A DNA stretch of 64,000 nucleotides. Source: DASQZK01 sp963732905 (GTDB lineage Bacteria > Bacteroidota > Bacteroidia > Bacteroidales > GCA-2748055). This document shows positions 45,178 to 54,678 of this stretch, in pieces (positions within the stretch are counted from its first letter, which is position 1; each line of letters opens with the position of its first letter). A model generated the notes under the pieces. It was not told the origin of the DNA. It did no database searches and saw only the letters and a program-made list of their open reading frames with translations. Location: contig CAVTBM010000008.1 of NCBI GenBank assembly GCA_963732905.1, positions 558,001-622,000 on the forward strand, given 5' to 3'. The position numbers and the translations under genes were made by a program.

Positions 45178-46350
45178 TTACAATCCCAGTTTCTTCCGAA
45201 TGGCCGGGGGAATTCCATTCCTATTCACCATGATAGCCGTTGTTTTATATTGTACATAGGCTTTTGAGGCATACAGGTAACCCTCGTACCGATTTCCCGT
45301 TCCCCAGGAATTCTTCACCAGGTAAAAAGGCGTTCCATTCTGATCTTTAGCTGAACCGGTAATATGCATTCCATGGTCATCGGTTGTTTCATAATTATCG
45401 AAAGCAGCCTGTCTCATTTCCTGGGTTATCGCTTTTTCCTTATGAGGGTATGAAAAATCATATATGAAAACTTGTTTCTCACGGTCGGAAAGGGCGTTCC
45501 ATTCATCCTGACTGACGCCTTCAAGATCTTTGAAATCATCGCCAGGTACGACTGCAAGCCCGTTACTCCAGCTAAATCCCTTTTCGCTCACGTCAGCACC
45601 CCAGGCCACCGTGAACCCATTTTTCAGGGAATAATCGATGATGCCGGTCAGTTCGTCTATCTTTACATTGTAGACTTCTCCCCAGGCCCAGTTATCCGGG
45701 ATCTCAAGGATAAACGGTTTGTAAAACGGATGGTGTGTAAAGGAAGTGACCATAACATAATCATCCATATTAAGTCCAAGAGATTCCTCGAAAGATTTGG
45801 GGGTATATTCCTTACCCTTGTATGTAAATGTTTCCGGATTCTTACCCAGGTATGCATCAAGCACTCCTTCGAAACCCGCGTCCCAGGCTGTAGTGAGTTT
45901 CTTATTTTCGATAATGGAACTCATGTAGGCTTTCAATGCACTATTAAGTTCTTCATGATCATATGTTTTCTCTCCATAATTCAAACCCGGATAAACAATT
46001 TCAGGAACTATGCCCTGAGTTGCAAACATATTGGAGATATCATCAAATTCTCCACCTGCATCGAAATTGATTGTTCCGTGCATCCTTACATATTTCTGAG
46101 CCTTCAGGTCATAGTCATTACGAACCACGTACATCTCTGACAGGTTGTATTCGCCTTTTCCCATTCGTAACAATTCCGATTCAAAAAAGGAAATCCCGGA
46201 GAAGCTCCAGCAGGTTCCTGTATTACTCTGATTTTTTACCGGCGTTGCCGGCAAACTGATAAGGCTGGTGAATTTATATCCTGAATCCTGGGCGAGGATT
46301 CCGGCGAAATAAAGAATAGATAAGAAAAGTGAAAAAACAATTTTCTTCAT
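45178..46350 (-). CDS. C1-family cysteine peptidase (aminopeptidase C/bleomycin hydrolase type)
   Basis: A 390-residue papain-like peptidase with a Sec signal (VFSLFLSILYFAGILAQ). The catalytic residues appear in order: NQSNTGTCWSFSGISFFESE near residue 45 (Cys), DDHGMHITGSAKD near 332 (His) and VKNSWGTGNRYEGY near 348 (Asn). Length and the insert before the histidine fit the PepC group, but secretion sets it apart from cytosolic aminopeptidases. It lies alone on its transcription unit. Confidence 0.92.
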   Translation of the reverse strand: MKKIVFSLFLSILYFAGILAQDSGYKFTSLISLPATPVKNQSNTGTCWSFSGISFFESELLRMGKGEYNLSEMYVVRNDYDLKAQKYVRMHGTINFDAGGEFDDISNMFATQGIVPEIVYPGLNYGEKTYDHEELNSALKAYMSSIIENKKLTTAWDAGFEGVLDAYLGKNPETFTYKGKEYTPKSFEESLGLNMDDYVMVTSFTHHPFYKPFILEIPDNWAWGEVYNVKIDELTGIIDYSLKNGFTVAWGADVSEKGFSWSNGLAVVPGDDFKDLEGVSQDEWNALSDREKQVFIYDFSYPHKEKAITQEMRQAAFDNYETTDDHGMHITGSAKDQNGTPFYLVKNSWGTGNRYEGYLYASKAYVQYKTTAIMVNRNGIPPAIRKKLGL

Positions 46351-46487
46351 AATGATTATTTTGAATGATTTTATCCTTTTAACAGATAATAATAACCATT
46401 ATTGTTTAACCTTAAAATGACTTTTATTAGTTTATAAATAGTCTACCATGACGGGAATCCAATACAATGTGCCAAATACTCCGAGGC

Positions 46488-48425
46488 TCAAAGACCTGTA
46501 ATCTTCAGCTCGGTCCGTCTGTTGAGAGATCTTCCTTCCTCCGTGTCGTTGGGGGCGATGGGTTGTGTGGCTCCGTACCCCTTAAAGGTCAGCCTGTCGG
46601 GACTAATCCCCTGGCTTTGAAGGTATTTTACAACCGACCCGGCCCTGCGTTCCGACAAATCCTGGTTGTATGTTGCCGAACCGATTGAATCGGTATGTCC
46701 GCTGATTTCCACTTTTATTTCCGGATTGGCATCCAGAAATTCAACAACCTTGTTGAGTTCAATTACAGATTCGTTCTGCAGGGAATCGGAATCGAATTCA
46801 AAGAAGACATTTTTTAATATGATCTTTTGTCCTGATTTTAAAGGTTTCAGGGGTACATCCTTAAGATATGGACTGGTTTTTTCATATCTGCCGTTAAATG
46901 CAAAATGTTCTGAGTAGAACATGTAACCAGGATGAGAGACATTAAGAGCAAAATTATGACCAGTCGGCAGCGGTACCAGAAAATCCCCTTCACCTGCGTT
47001 AGACCGTGATTCAATGGTTACTTTTCCGTTGGCAAGATCAATGAGCTGAAAACGTGCCGCAAGTCCCTTATAGGTTTCGGCATCGTATACACGGCCTTTC
47101 ATGTAGGATACCATCTCCGGCCTGGCTGCAGGATAGAGATCAAAAGCATATATATCCATTCCCCTGCCCTTTAACCTGTCGGAAGAAAAATAAGCGCGGT
47201 CACCGGCAGAGTTTACGATCAAGCCTATTTCATCATGAAAGGTATTAATAGGATATCCCAGGTTTTGGGCTTCACTCCAGGAGCCGTCGTCCCTGAGCCG
47301 GGAAACAAAAATATCACCTTTCCCCATATTGAGGTGCCCTTCAGATGAAAAATAAAGGGTTTTCCCGTCGGGATGAATAAACGGAGACTGTTCATTACCA
47401 GTGGTATTGATACTATCACCGGCATTTACCGGGGGAAGCCAACCTCCCGTACGTGATTTTTTGCTGTACCAGATATCCAGGCCGCCTTTCCCACCGGGCC
47501 GGTCTGATGCGAAAAAAAGTGTTTTTCCATCGGCCGAAATGGAAGGCTGCTTTTCCGAATAGGAAGTATTGAGCGTCCGGCCGAGATTAAACGGAACAGA
47601 CCATTTCCCTTTTTTAAATTCAGACATATAGAGGTCACACATCCCCTGTCCGTCGGGTCGGTTGCATGCGGTAAAATAGAGAAAGCGCCCGTCGGGAGAA
47701 AGGGATTGTGCTCCTTCATTATCAGGTGAATTCAATGGTTTTCCAAAGTTCTTGCGTTTGCTCCAGCCATCACCGGCACGTCGTACCGAGTAATAAAAAT
47801 CTTCCTGCATGTTCCCGAACCCTACCGGCTTTGATGCATCCTTAGGATCCAGGACAGTAAAAACCAGAGTTGATTCATCCACGGATAACGAAGGCCAGTA
47901 TTCATTTTTAGCGGAATTGACCGAATCCCCAAGGTTTACCGGATCAAATGGCACCGGATTTTCCACGGCGTGGATAGCGAAGTTGCATTCTGTTCTGAAA
48001 TGTTCTGTTTCCGAACGGGAGATCTTCCCGAATTCCTTAAGGTCGAGGAAACGGTCAACATTTACAAGAGCCTGTTCATATTTTCCAATACTGTATTCCA
48101 CTTGCGCTAAAACCATAAAACCTTCCGGATAGAAGGCCGTATCGATGTTCAGTGCTTTTTCAAAGTCGGCTATTGCATCATCGTATTGCCCGTTGTCCTT
48201 GTTTATCTGGGCCATCAACATCCAGGCTTCAACAAAACGCGAATCGGCTCTAACGGCTTTATGAAGATTTTGCAAAGCCTCCTGTTCTTCCCTGTGATTG
48301 TATTGTTCAAGCGCCTCTTTAAAATATTTCACTGCTCTTTTCGAAGTGGAATGGTACTGAGCCATCGCCTGAACTCCGAAAGTAAGGGTGAATATTAAAA
48401 CAAGTATATTTCTGAGGCTGTTCAT
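46488..48425 (-). CDS. OmpA-family protein with TPR and PD40 repeats
   Basis: A 645-residue envelope protein. Signal peptide (to about residue 22, GVQAMAQ), TPR repeats (about 25-130; AWMLMAQINKDNGQYDDAIA), a beta-propeller of PD40 repeats (about 165-430; SLSPDGRFLYFTA, SISADGKTLFFASDRPGG), a carboxypeptidase-regulatory-like segment (about 435-510), and a C-terminal OmpA peptidoglycan-binding domain (about 530-645; ISGHTDSIGSATYNQDLSE). It anchors the outer membrane to the wall; relatives are linked to gliding or type IX machinery, but nothing here shows that. Confidence 0.93.
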   Translation of the reverse strand: MNSLRNILVLIFTLTFGVQAMAQYHSTSKRAVKYFKEALEQYNHREEQEALQNLHKAVRADSRFVEAWMLMAQINKDNGQYDDAIADFEKALNIDTAFYPEGFMVLAQVEYSIGKYEQALVNVDRFLDLKEFGKISRSETEHFRTECNFAIHAVENPVPFDPVNLGDSVNSAKNEYWPSLSVDESTLVFTVLDPKDASKPVGFGNMQEDFYYSVRRAGDGWSKRKNFGKPLNSPDNEGAQSLSPDGRFLYFTACNRPDGQGMCDLYMSEFKKGKWSVPFNLGRTLNTSYSEKQPSISADGKTLFFASDRPGGKGGLDIWYSKKSRTGGWLPPVNAGDSINTTGNEQSPFIHPDGKTLYFSSEGHLNMGKGDIFVSRLRDDGSWSEAQNLGYPINTFHDEIGLIVNSAGDRAYFSSDRLKGRGMDIYAFDLYPAARPEMVSYMKGRVYDAETYKGLAARFQLIDLANGKVTIESRSNAGEGDFLVPLPTGHNFALNVSHPGYMFYSEHFAFNGRYEKTSPYLKDVPLKPLKSGQKIILKNVFFEFDSDSLQNESVIELNKVVEFLDANPEIKVEISGHTDSIGSATYNQDLSERRAGSVVKYLQSQGISPDRLTFKGYGATQPIAPNDTEEGRSLNRRTELKITGL

Positions 48426-48490
48426 CAGGATTTATTTTGGGCTGAATTTAGTCAATTCCCGGCGAAAGAAGAAATGCAGATCGGGTAGAT

Positions 48491-49228
48491 AGGGTGAGCG
48501 AGGGGAAGAAGAGGTTGGGAAAAAGGCGAAAGGTGAAAGGCGAAAGGCGAAAGGTGAAAGGCGAAAGGGAAGAGAGGAATAATGAATATCGAATATCGAA
48601 GTAGGAGACGGGAGACGGGAGACGGGAGACGGGAGAAGGACTTCGTAAATGCTGCGGCGGGCTGGGGTTTCCCCTTTCAGGGGATCAAGGGGTGAGCGAG
48701 GGGAAGAAGAGGTTGGGAAAAAGGCGAAAGGCGAAAGGTGAAAGGCGAAAGGGAAGAGAGGAATATCGAATATCGAAGTTGGAGACGGGAGACGGGAGAC
48801 GGGAGACAGGAGATGGGAGACGGGAGAAGGACTTCGTAAATGCTGCGGCGGGCTGGGGTTTCCCCTTTCAGGGGATTAAGGGGTGAGTGAGGGGAAGAAG
48901 AGGTTGGGAAAAAGGCGAAAGGCGAAAGGCGAAAGGGAAGGAGAGGAATATCGAATATCGAAGTAGGAGACGGGAGACGGGAGACGGGAGAAGGACTTCG
49001 TAAATGCTGCGGCGGGCTGGGGTTTCCCCTTTCAGGGGATCAAGGGGTGAGCGAGGGGAAGAAGAGGTTGGAAAAAAGGAAAAAGGCGAAAGGCGAAAGG
49101 CGAAAGGGAAGAGAGGAATAATCGAATATCGAAGTCGGAGACGGGAGACGGGAGAAGGGAGAAGGGAGACGGGAGACGGACTTCGTAAATGCTGCGGCGG
49201 GCTGGGGTTTCCCCTTTCAGGGTATTCT
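48491..49228. repeat. Compound repeat, four copies of about 165-200 bp
   Basis: Units start near 48491, 48690, 48881 and 49045. Each holds GGTGAGCGAGGGGAAGAAGAGG, a run of 7-base GGCGAAA/GGTGAAA, GAATATCGAATATCGAAGT, a run of 7-base GGAGACG, and the anchor CTTCGTAAATGCTGCGGCGG (48641, 48832, 48996, 49181) ending GGTTTCCCCTTTCAGGG. Copy length differs because the heptamer runs differ. The last copy runs into the queE stop codon. Confidence 0.95.
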
Positions 49229-49846
49229 CATAAATTTATGAGCCTGCAGGGATATCTTCCAGCTTGGATTTTCCTTAATAAATTCAACAATGGACGGCAT
49301 CATTGCCGAATATACACTCCATTCGGGCTGGAGATAAAGGATACAGTGCTCAGATACCAGACCTGAATTTTCGACAGCCCACTCAAAATCATCTGGCTTG
49401 CTGATGATCATTTTTAATTCATCAGCCATGAGATATATCTCCGGATCGGGCGGCATCTGCTTTTTCGGGGACAGGCATATCCAGTCCCAAGTTCCGGTAA
49501 GCGGATAGGTCCCCGATGTCTCCAGAAAAGTCTCAATTCCGTTATCCTTCAGCCGGTTACAAAGATACGTCAGATCGAAGATCAGCGGCTCCCCTCCCGT
49601 GATCACCACTGCACCGGCCGGACAGGCTGTTATTCGTTCGATAATTTGGTCGACATCCACAACAGGGTGAACACCCGGATTCCATGAGAACTTCGTATCA
49701 CACCAGCTGCAACCGACATCACATCCGCCTATACGCAAAAAATATGCTGCTTTGCCAAAATGAAATCCTTCGCCTTGCAGGCTATAGAATTCCTCTACCA
49801 CGGGCAGCATTTTCCCCCCTTCAAACAACGCCTGATCAATCTGCAT
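49217..49846 (-). CDS. queE: 7-carboxy-7-deazaguanine synthase (QueE)
   Basis: About 209 residues from the ATG at 49846; a TTG-initiated form from 49870 is possible. A radical SAM enzyme that forms 7-carboxy-7-deazaguanine from 6-carboxytetrahydropterin on the queuosine route. The cluster motif is CDVGCSWC (Cys-X3-Cys-X2-Cys) near residue 44, after the substrate segment FYSLQGEGFHFGKAAYF. TGGEPLIF near 88 is the SAM-binding motif. No other que gene is near. The final RIP-stop codons overlap the end of the compound repeat. Confidence 0.93.
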   Translation of the reverse strand: MQIDQALFEGGKMLPVVEEFYSLQGEGFHFGKAAYFLRIGGCDVGCSWCDTKFSWNPGVHPVVDVDQIIERITACPAGAVVITGGEPLIFDLTYLCNRLKDNGIETFLETSGTYPLTGTWDWICLSPKKQMPPDPEIYLMADELKMIISKPDDFEWAVENSGLVSEHCILYLQPEWSVYSAMMPSIVEFIKENPSWKISLQAHKFMRIP

Positions 49847-49943
49847 AGAAAATTTTTTAAAGATCTGCAAAAATAATTCTTTTTAAGGGGGTAGCATCAT
49901 GAAGGGTAAAAAAAGTTGCCCGTGGGACAGGTCCCGGGAACAT

Positions 49944-50840
49944 TTAAAATGGATTTTTAATTCTGAGCAGACCCTGGGGGCGTTTGCTTTTTTCATAGCT
50001 GAGATACACGTAGCCATCGTCAGCACAAACAATACCTTCAGTCTGTAATCCGGTTCTGTTCGACAACCTGATGCGGAGAACAGACCTGGGCAGACTGTTC
50101 TTTTCCAGGCGGTATACTCTGATAACCGGTTTGAAATGGTGATACCCAATCAGCCAGAGCATGCTGTTCCGCTGGTCAAAATCTGCACCGGTTACCAGCA
50201 TTCCGGGTTGAAGCCGGTATCGTGGTCCGGTGAAATAAAACCCGGGCTGTTTAGGATAAATATAGATCGAGCTGGATTCATCCTGCCAGTTTTTCGTGAA
50301 CAGCCAGAGGGAATCGCCCATGACTGTCAGAGCCTCGGAATCGAACGGATTTCTCCTGCAATCATAATATGCCGTGGACTTACCTGGATAGGAAAAGGAT
50401 ATGACTGACCTTACAACAGCAGCATTCTCTGCCGTGTCAACACTAACCTGGTATATTCTCATGGTATCCCTGCTACCTAAATTATTACCCGCATCGGATA
50501 TATAAAAGTACATACTGTCAGTACTTATATCTTCCCAATCGATGTTCATGGCACCCCGGACGGGATACTCCTTTTCACTTCCTGCAGGATCGGAAGGCAG
50601 GAATGAATATAGCACTGCCTCTCCCCCGCTGTCGTTAAATGTCCACAGACGGCCATCCCTGTATGCCAGTCCGGAGGTTTCCGATAAAGCAGAAGGCAGT
50701 CTCCCCGCAAAGTTTTCTTTTTGAATAACGGGCCCGGTGCTCCCCTGCAGATAGCTCACCGACCGGCACGAAAACAATACGGGAACCAGCAACCATCCAA
50801 TGGATAGCCAGCCCCGGGAGGGTATACATTTCTGATACAT
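49944..50840 (-). CDS. Lipoprotein with beta-propeller-like repeats, unknown function
   Basis: About 298 residues from the ATG at 50840 (MYQKCIPSRG), chosen because a lipoprotein signal (IGWLLVPVLFSC) follows. The mature part has strands such as ETSGLAYRDGRLWTFNDSG, NIDWEDISTDSMYFYISDAG and TEGIVCADDGYVYLSYEKS, which resemble SdiA-regulated or esterase-like propeller proteins. It starts 7 bases after the alkaline phosphatase stop, so the two probably share a transcript. Substrate unknown. Confidence 0.7.
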   Translation of the reverse strand: MYQKCIPSRGWLSIGWLLVPVLFSCRSVSYLQGSTGPVIQKENFAGRLPSALSETSGLAYRDGRLWTFNDSGGEAVLYSFLPSDPAGSEKEYPVRGAMNIDWEDISTDSMYFYISDAGNNLGSRDTMRIYQVSVDTAENAAVVRSVISFSYPGKSTAYYDCRRNPFDSEALTVMGDSLWLFTKNWQDESSSIYIYPKQPGFYFTGPRYRLQPGMLVTGADFDQRNSMLWLIGYHHFKPVIRVYRLEKNSLPRSVLRIRLSNRTGLQTEGIVCADDGYVYLSYEKSKRPQGLLRIKNPF

Positions 50841-50847
50841 CCGGGAT

Positions 50848-51933
50848 TTATTTACCCAAATCCAGGGCATTCATAATTTTGTCAAATATGGCTGTGTTTT
50901 CATACACACCTGAGAAGGTTTCTGCTCCGGGTCCAAAGGCAAATACCGGTACCATTACAGCTGTATGTCCTCCGGTTGCGAAAGAGGCTTTTAAATTTCG
51001 TGTTTTATTGTCGCCTCCAGTTAGGGCCATTCCTCCGGTCTCATGATCAGCGGTAACTATAACGAGGGTATGTCCGTCCTGTCTTGCAAATTCGAGAGCT
51101 TTGCCAACCGCATCATCAAAATCAATGGTTTCAGAGGTAACATATTCGCAATTGTTGGCATGTGCACCCCAGTCAATCTGGGACCCCTCGACCATCAGGA
51201 AAAATCCTGCCTTGTTCGAGGAAAGCAATTTTATGGCTTCAAGTGTTGCACGAGGCAGCATGTCACCCCTGCCTTGTAAAACCGACAGAAGATCCCCCGG
51301 AGCACATAATGCTGCAAGTTTACCTGATCCAACAGTTTCAGCTTCATCCATACTTTTAGCCACTATGTAGCCTTTAGCTTTCAGTGAATCAAGAAGATTC
51401 TCTGCGTCTTTACGTTTCGAGAAGTAATCCAGGCCTCCACCAATAAAAACATCTATATCCGTTTTTAGAAAATCGGCAGCAATGGCCTCATAATTATTCC
51501 TGTTGGCTACATGGGCTATGAATGAAGCTGGTGTGGCATGTGTGATTGCCGAAGTTGAAACCAGTCCTGTTGCCATGCCGTTTTCAAGGGCGAACTCAAG
51601 AATGGTTTTCAAAGGGTGACCAAGTGTGTCTTCAGCTATGATTCCATTCCCGGTTTTATGGCCCGTTGACAGAGCAGTGCCGCCTGCACCTGAATCGGTG
51701 ATATAGTCCGATAGTGAACTGGTTTTTGAAAATCCGGTAAAGCTGAATTGTTCCATGTTCAGAGGATGATCAGCTACTTTCATGGCAGCACATACCTGGG
51801 CAATGCCCATTCCGTCCCCAATCATCAGGATAACATTTTTAACCTGCGTGGATTTTCTTTGTGAAGTCAGGGAAGTGCATGTGGTCAGCAAAAGGCTGGT
51901 GGCGATAATAAGTGCCGGGTAGAGTTTTCTCAT
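50848..51933 (-). CDS. Alkaline phosphatase, lipoprotein
   Basis: A 361-residue exported phosphomonoesterase of the PhoA family with a lipoprotein signal (ALIIATSLLLTTC). Active-site segments: VILMIGDGMGIAQV near residue 35, TDSGAGGTALSTGHKTGNG near 80 with the phosphorylated serine, EGSQIDWGAHANN near 248, and VTADHETGGMAL near 292, GGHTAVMVPVFAFGPGAE near 318. It releases phosphate from organic esters outside the inner membrane. No pho-box was identified. Confidence 0.94.
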   Translation of the reverse strand: MRKLYPALIIATSLLLTTCTSLTSQRKSTQVKNVILMIGDGMGIAQVCAAMKVADHPLNMEQFSFTGFSKTSSLSDYITDSGAGGTALSTGHKTGNGIIAEDTLGHPLKTILEFALENGMATGLVSTSAITHATPASFIAHVANRNNYEAIAADFLKTDIDVFIGGGLDYFSKRKDAENLLDSLKAKGYIVAKSMDEAETVGSGKLAALCAPGDLLSVLQGRGDMLPRATLEAIKLLSSNKAGFFLMVEGSQIDWGAHANNCEYVTSETIDFDDAVGKALEFARQDGHTLVIVTADHETGGMALTGGDNKTRNLKASFATGGHTAVMVPVFAFGPGAETFSGVYENTAIFDKIMNALDLGK

Positions 51934-52050
51934 GATCCAGGGGTGTATTAAAATTTGGTGTTATTTATTCAGATTTCATATCAATGGCACATACGATGAA
52001 AGGATTCAGGAAATGAAAGCCTAAGAATTCCTTTTTAACTGGAAAAACGT

Positions 52051-52296
52051 TCATGACTTGTTGAATATCCGGTAAATTCTGGTAAAAACCCACCAGATTG
52101 CCCTAACTATGGTTAAAGCAAAATACAGGAACGCCGTCAATGCAAATACAACAGGTAACTTGGTTATCAATTCCTTCACGGGAGTACCGTAAATGACAAT
52201 TCCGGCGAGATTCACAATATTTGCTGCGATAAATGATAGAAGCAATATGAATAGTTCACGCTTTTTTCGCCGGGCTGTAAAAACTGTATCTTTCAT
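52051..52296 (-). CDS. Small two-pass membrane protein
   Basis: An 81-residue protein with a basic N-terminus (FTARRKKRE) and two membrane segments (LFILLLSFIAANIVNLAGIV and VFALTAFLYFALTIVRAIWW). I do not recognise a named domain. Genes like this occur beside oxidoreductase genes in this phylum but their role is not known. It stands alone between two intergenic gaps. Confidence 0.65.
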   Translation of the reverse strand: MKDTVFTARRKKRELFILLLSFIAANIVNLAGIVIYGTPVKELITKLPVVFALTAFLYFALTIVRAIWWVFTRIYRIFNKS

Positions 52297-52483
52297 TCTA
52301 TAATAATTTTGATTTTAGAGGTAGAATAGCCTGTCCCGCTCATGAGGGAGTACCACACATGATCGATTATTATAAGGTCCCTTTTAGCTCCGTTGAGCTA
52401 TCCGCATCATACGGATCGGTTGTGTTGTCATCCTTCATGCGGGTAGCATATGATTAAATATTTCATTAGTACTGAATGTAGGA
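52297..52483. other. Intergenic region with two hairpins
   Basis: Between the small membrane protein and a Gfo/Idh/MocA gene. It contains AGCTCCGTTGAGCT and ATCCGCATCATACGGAT, two short inverted repeats near 52386-52416. The arrangement recalls a structured RNA but matches no RNA family I know. Confidence 0.3.
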
Positions 52484-53740
52484 TTACAAAACCAGATTTC
52501 CGGGCCAGTACATGATTTTATTCTGCATCATGGCCTCGAATCCGAGAAGTACAGCGACCGTGGCGTAAAAGCCCTGTCGGGTCAGTTCAATATCCACCCT
52601 GTTATCCCTGACATTTGCCACGAATGCTTCAAGTGACATTCTGGAGCCGTCATCTTCCATAACCTCGCTGGTTATATCCCTTCCCTTTCTATTGATTGCC
52701 GTTTCAGGCACCCAGCTGGCTCCCCCAATAGGAATAACATCGAAAAATTTATGCTCGAGGTTATTTATCAGTTGAAGAACCCCCGGTGCCGGTGGCGGGA
52801 ATTCCTCCCACATTTTACCGTTCTCAAGTTCCATGGTTCCTTTTGGTCCCATGATTTGCTCCTCCAGTCCGTAATGCCGGTTGCTTGCCATGGAATCGTA
52901 AACGAGGTGGGTTCCGTTGGGGTACCTGTACACGAGGTTCACATTATCGTAGACTTCACGGCCATCTTTCCAGTAGTTAATACTTCCTGAGCCCCATACC
53001 ATTTCCGGAGGCATGCCAAGGATCTGGTTACCGACCTGCACCTGATGGGCAGCAAGCTCTGTCATGAGTCCGCGGGAATAATCGTGATACAGACGCCAGT
53101 TGATAAGCCGCTCAAATTCAGGAGAAGGCACCGGCCTCCGCCAGTCATTGTTTCTGTGCCAGTAAGCCCTGATTTGCGTAATATCTCCCAGTTTCCCGTC
53201 CCATATCTGTTTGTAGGCCTGCTGATAAACCAGGCTGAACATCCGCTGATGACCGATCTGAAGTATTTTCCCGGTTTCAAGCGCCGTCTGTACCATAGCG
53301 TTGGCATCCTTAACGGTAAGTGCCATGCTTTTTTCACAGAACACGTGTAATCCTGCATGAAGTGCGTCAATGGTCATCACCGCATGCCGGTCAAGAGGTG
53401 TTGTAATCATAACGGCATCGAGATTCTCTTTGGCAAGCATATCCCGATAGTCCTTGTAGCCCTTCGCCTGAGGTCCAATAATTTCCCTGGCCTTCCTGAA
53501 GTTGGGTTCATAGATATCGCAGAAAGCTGCTATTTCCAGTCCGGGAATCTGTTTGAGGTTCGACAAATGGTATGAACCTCTTGAACCGACACCGATTATG
53601 CCAAGTCTTACTGTCTTATCATAACCCCGGGCATTAACAGTGGACAACCAGGGCATCTGTGAAGCAATCATGGTGGCTCCGGCTATTAAAGAAAAAGTTT
53701 TAATGAAATCCCTCCGTGAGGTCTTGTGATTATCGTCCAT
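52484..53740 (-). CDS. Gfo/Idh/MocA family oxidoreductase, Tat-exported
   Basis: A 418-residue NAD(P)-dependent sugar oxidoreductase. The N-terminus holds a twin-arginine motif (TSRRDFIKTFSLIAG). The Rossmann domain has RLGIIGVGSRGSYHLSNL near residue 43 and the catalytic-lysine region HVFCEKSMALTVKDA near 130. Periplasmic members act on glycans, some as NAD-dependent glycosidases. It lies 15 bases after the ApbE-like gene on the same strand. Confidence 0.9.
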   Translation of the reverse strand: MDDNHKTSRRDFIKTFSLIAGATMIASQMPWLSTVNARGYDKTVRLGIIGVGSRGSYHLSNLKQIPGLEIAAFCDIYEPNFRKAREIIGPQAKGYKDYRDMLAKENLDAVMITTPLDRHAVMTIDALHAGLHVFCEKSMALTVKDANAMVQTALETGKILQIGHQRMFSLVYQQAYKQIWDGKLGDITQIRAYWHRNNDWRRPVPSPEFERLINWRLYHDYSRGLMTELAAHQVQVGNQILGMPPEMVWGSGSINYWKDGREVYDNVNLVYRYPNGTHLVYDSMASNRHYGLEEQIMGPKGTMELENGKMWEEFPPPAPGVLQLINNLEHKFFDVIPIGGASWVPETAINRKGRDITSEVMEDDGSRMSLEAFVANVRDNRVDIELTRQGFYATVAVLLGFEAMMQNKIMYWPGNLVL

Positions 53741-53755
53741 AATTATATTGAGTGA

Positions 53756-54634
53756 TTACAAATTCTCCAAAACCGGGTCTGCATTTTTTCCGGGATAAGA
53801 AATTTTAACGGCTGTATAACCCGAAAAATTGCCGAGAATAACAGCCCTTTCATCATTCCCGGCCAGGATGAGTGCTGTAGACAATACCTCTGCTTCCAAG
53901 GCATCGGGACCTGCAACGCACACCATCTGATATCCATCCACTTTATTGCCGCTGTAGGGATTAACAATATGACCTTCGGGATACTTCGCTTCATTATTAA
54001 GAGAATTGCCTGATGAAGAGACCGATCCATCATTGATGTCAAAAACGAAAACATTCCTGTCTGTCCTGAACATATCCTTTATACCCACTTTCCAGTGATC
54101 TCCATAAGGATGATGCCCGAGAGTTAACACGGAACTCTCTCCAAAACTAACAAAAGCATTATAAATTTTTGACTGACTAAGTATCTTTTTGATAGAATTA
54201 AGAGCCAGTCCTTTCCCAAAAGCTCCTGAATCGATATTAATCCGGGGGGAGTTGAAACCAACAGTACAATTTGCCTCATCGAGAATAATACCCTGATCCG
54301 GAACCTGTCCTTTTTTAACCTCCCTGCTATGATCAATACCGGTGCCCATGGTTATATCAAAATAACCAAGTGTAAGATGATGAAAGCCGGCCAGTTGGGA
54401 AAAGAGGGCGAAGACTTCATGGTCAACAGGACAGGGCGACCTTGCAGCATTATTATTCAGAAATGAAAATAGTGAGTCATTACGGTAAATACTAAGCATC
54501 TGCTCCAGCCGGTCCATCTCAATGCGAATTTCTCTGCAGATCTGATCGGCCGGTTCATCATCTGTCCCGGGCATCAGGATATCGAGGCGGGTGCCCATGG
54601 ACCACATATTACGGTAAGCATGGTTATTAGACAT
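53756..54634 (-). CDS. ApbE-like FAD:protein FMN transferase (divergent)
   Basis: A 292-residue protein resembling ApbE, which attaches FMN covalently to periplasmic flavoproteins. MGTRLDILMPG near residue 13, INIDSGAFGKGLALN near 132, HIVNPYSGNKVDGYQ near 222 and GPDALEAEVLSTALILAG near 240 correspond to family segments. The usual GGD/GGN segment reads SFGESS here, so activity is uncertain. No signal peptide is obvious and no FMN-acceptor protein is encoded nearby. Confidence 0.8.
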   Translation of the reverse strand: MSNNHAYRNMWSMGTRLDILMPGTDDEPADQICREIRIEMDRLEQMLSIYRNDSLFSFLNNNAARSPCPVDHEVFALFSQLAGFHHLTLGYFDITMGTGIDHSREVKKGQVPDQGIILDEANCTVGFNSPRINIDSGAFGKGLALNSIKKILSQSKIYNAFVSFGESSVLTLGHHPYGDHWKVGIKDMFRTDRNVFVFDINDGSVSSSGNSLNNEAKYPEGHIVNPYSGNKVDGYQMVCVAGPDALEAEVLSTALILAGNDERAVILGNFSGYTAVKISYPGKNADPVLENL

Positions 54635-54662
54635 GTGTTTTATACCTTTAAGCCTTCGATCA

Positions 54663-54670
54663 CAAAACTA
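54663..54670 (-). promoter_or_regulatory. Candidate -7 element upstream of the ApbE-like gene
   Basis: TAGTTTTG on the minus strand fits TAnnTTTG, 29 bases before the ATG at 54634. No -33 element at standard spacing. Confidence 0.35.
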
Positions 54671-54678
54671 GCAAAATT

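Noticed and set aside
48692..49366. Lys/Arg/Glu-rich frames in the compound repeat
   Set aside because: They are translations of heptamer runs and shift frame between copies; no start signal or homology.
52386..52416. tRNA or riboswitch suggested by two adjacent hairpins
   Set aside because: No acceptor stem, T-loop or known aptamer core could be found; the stems are only about 5 bp.
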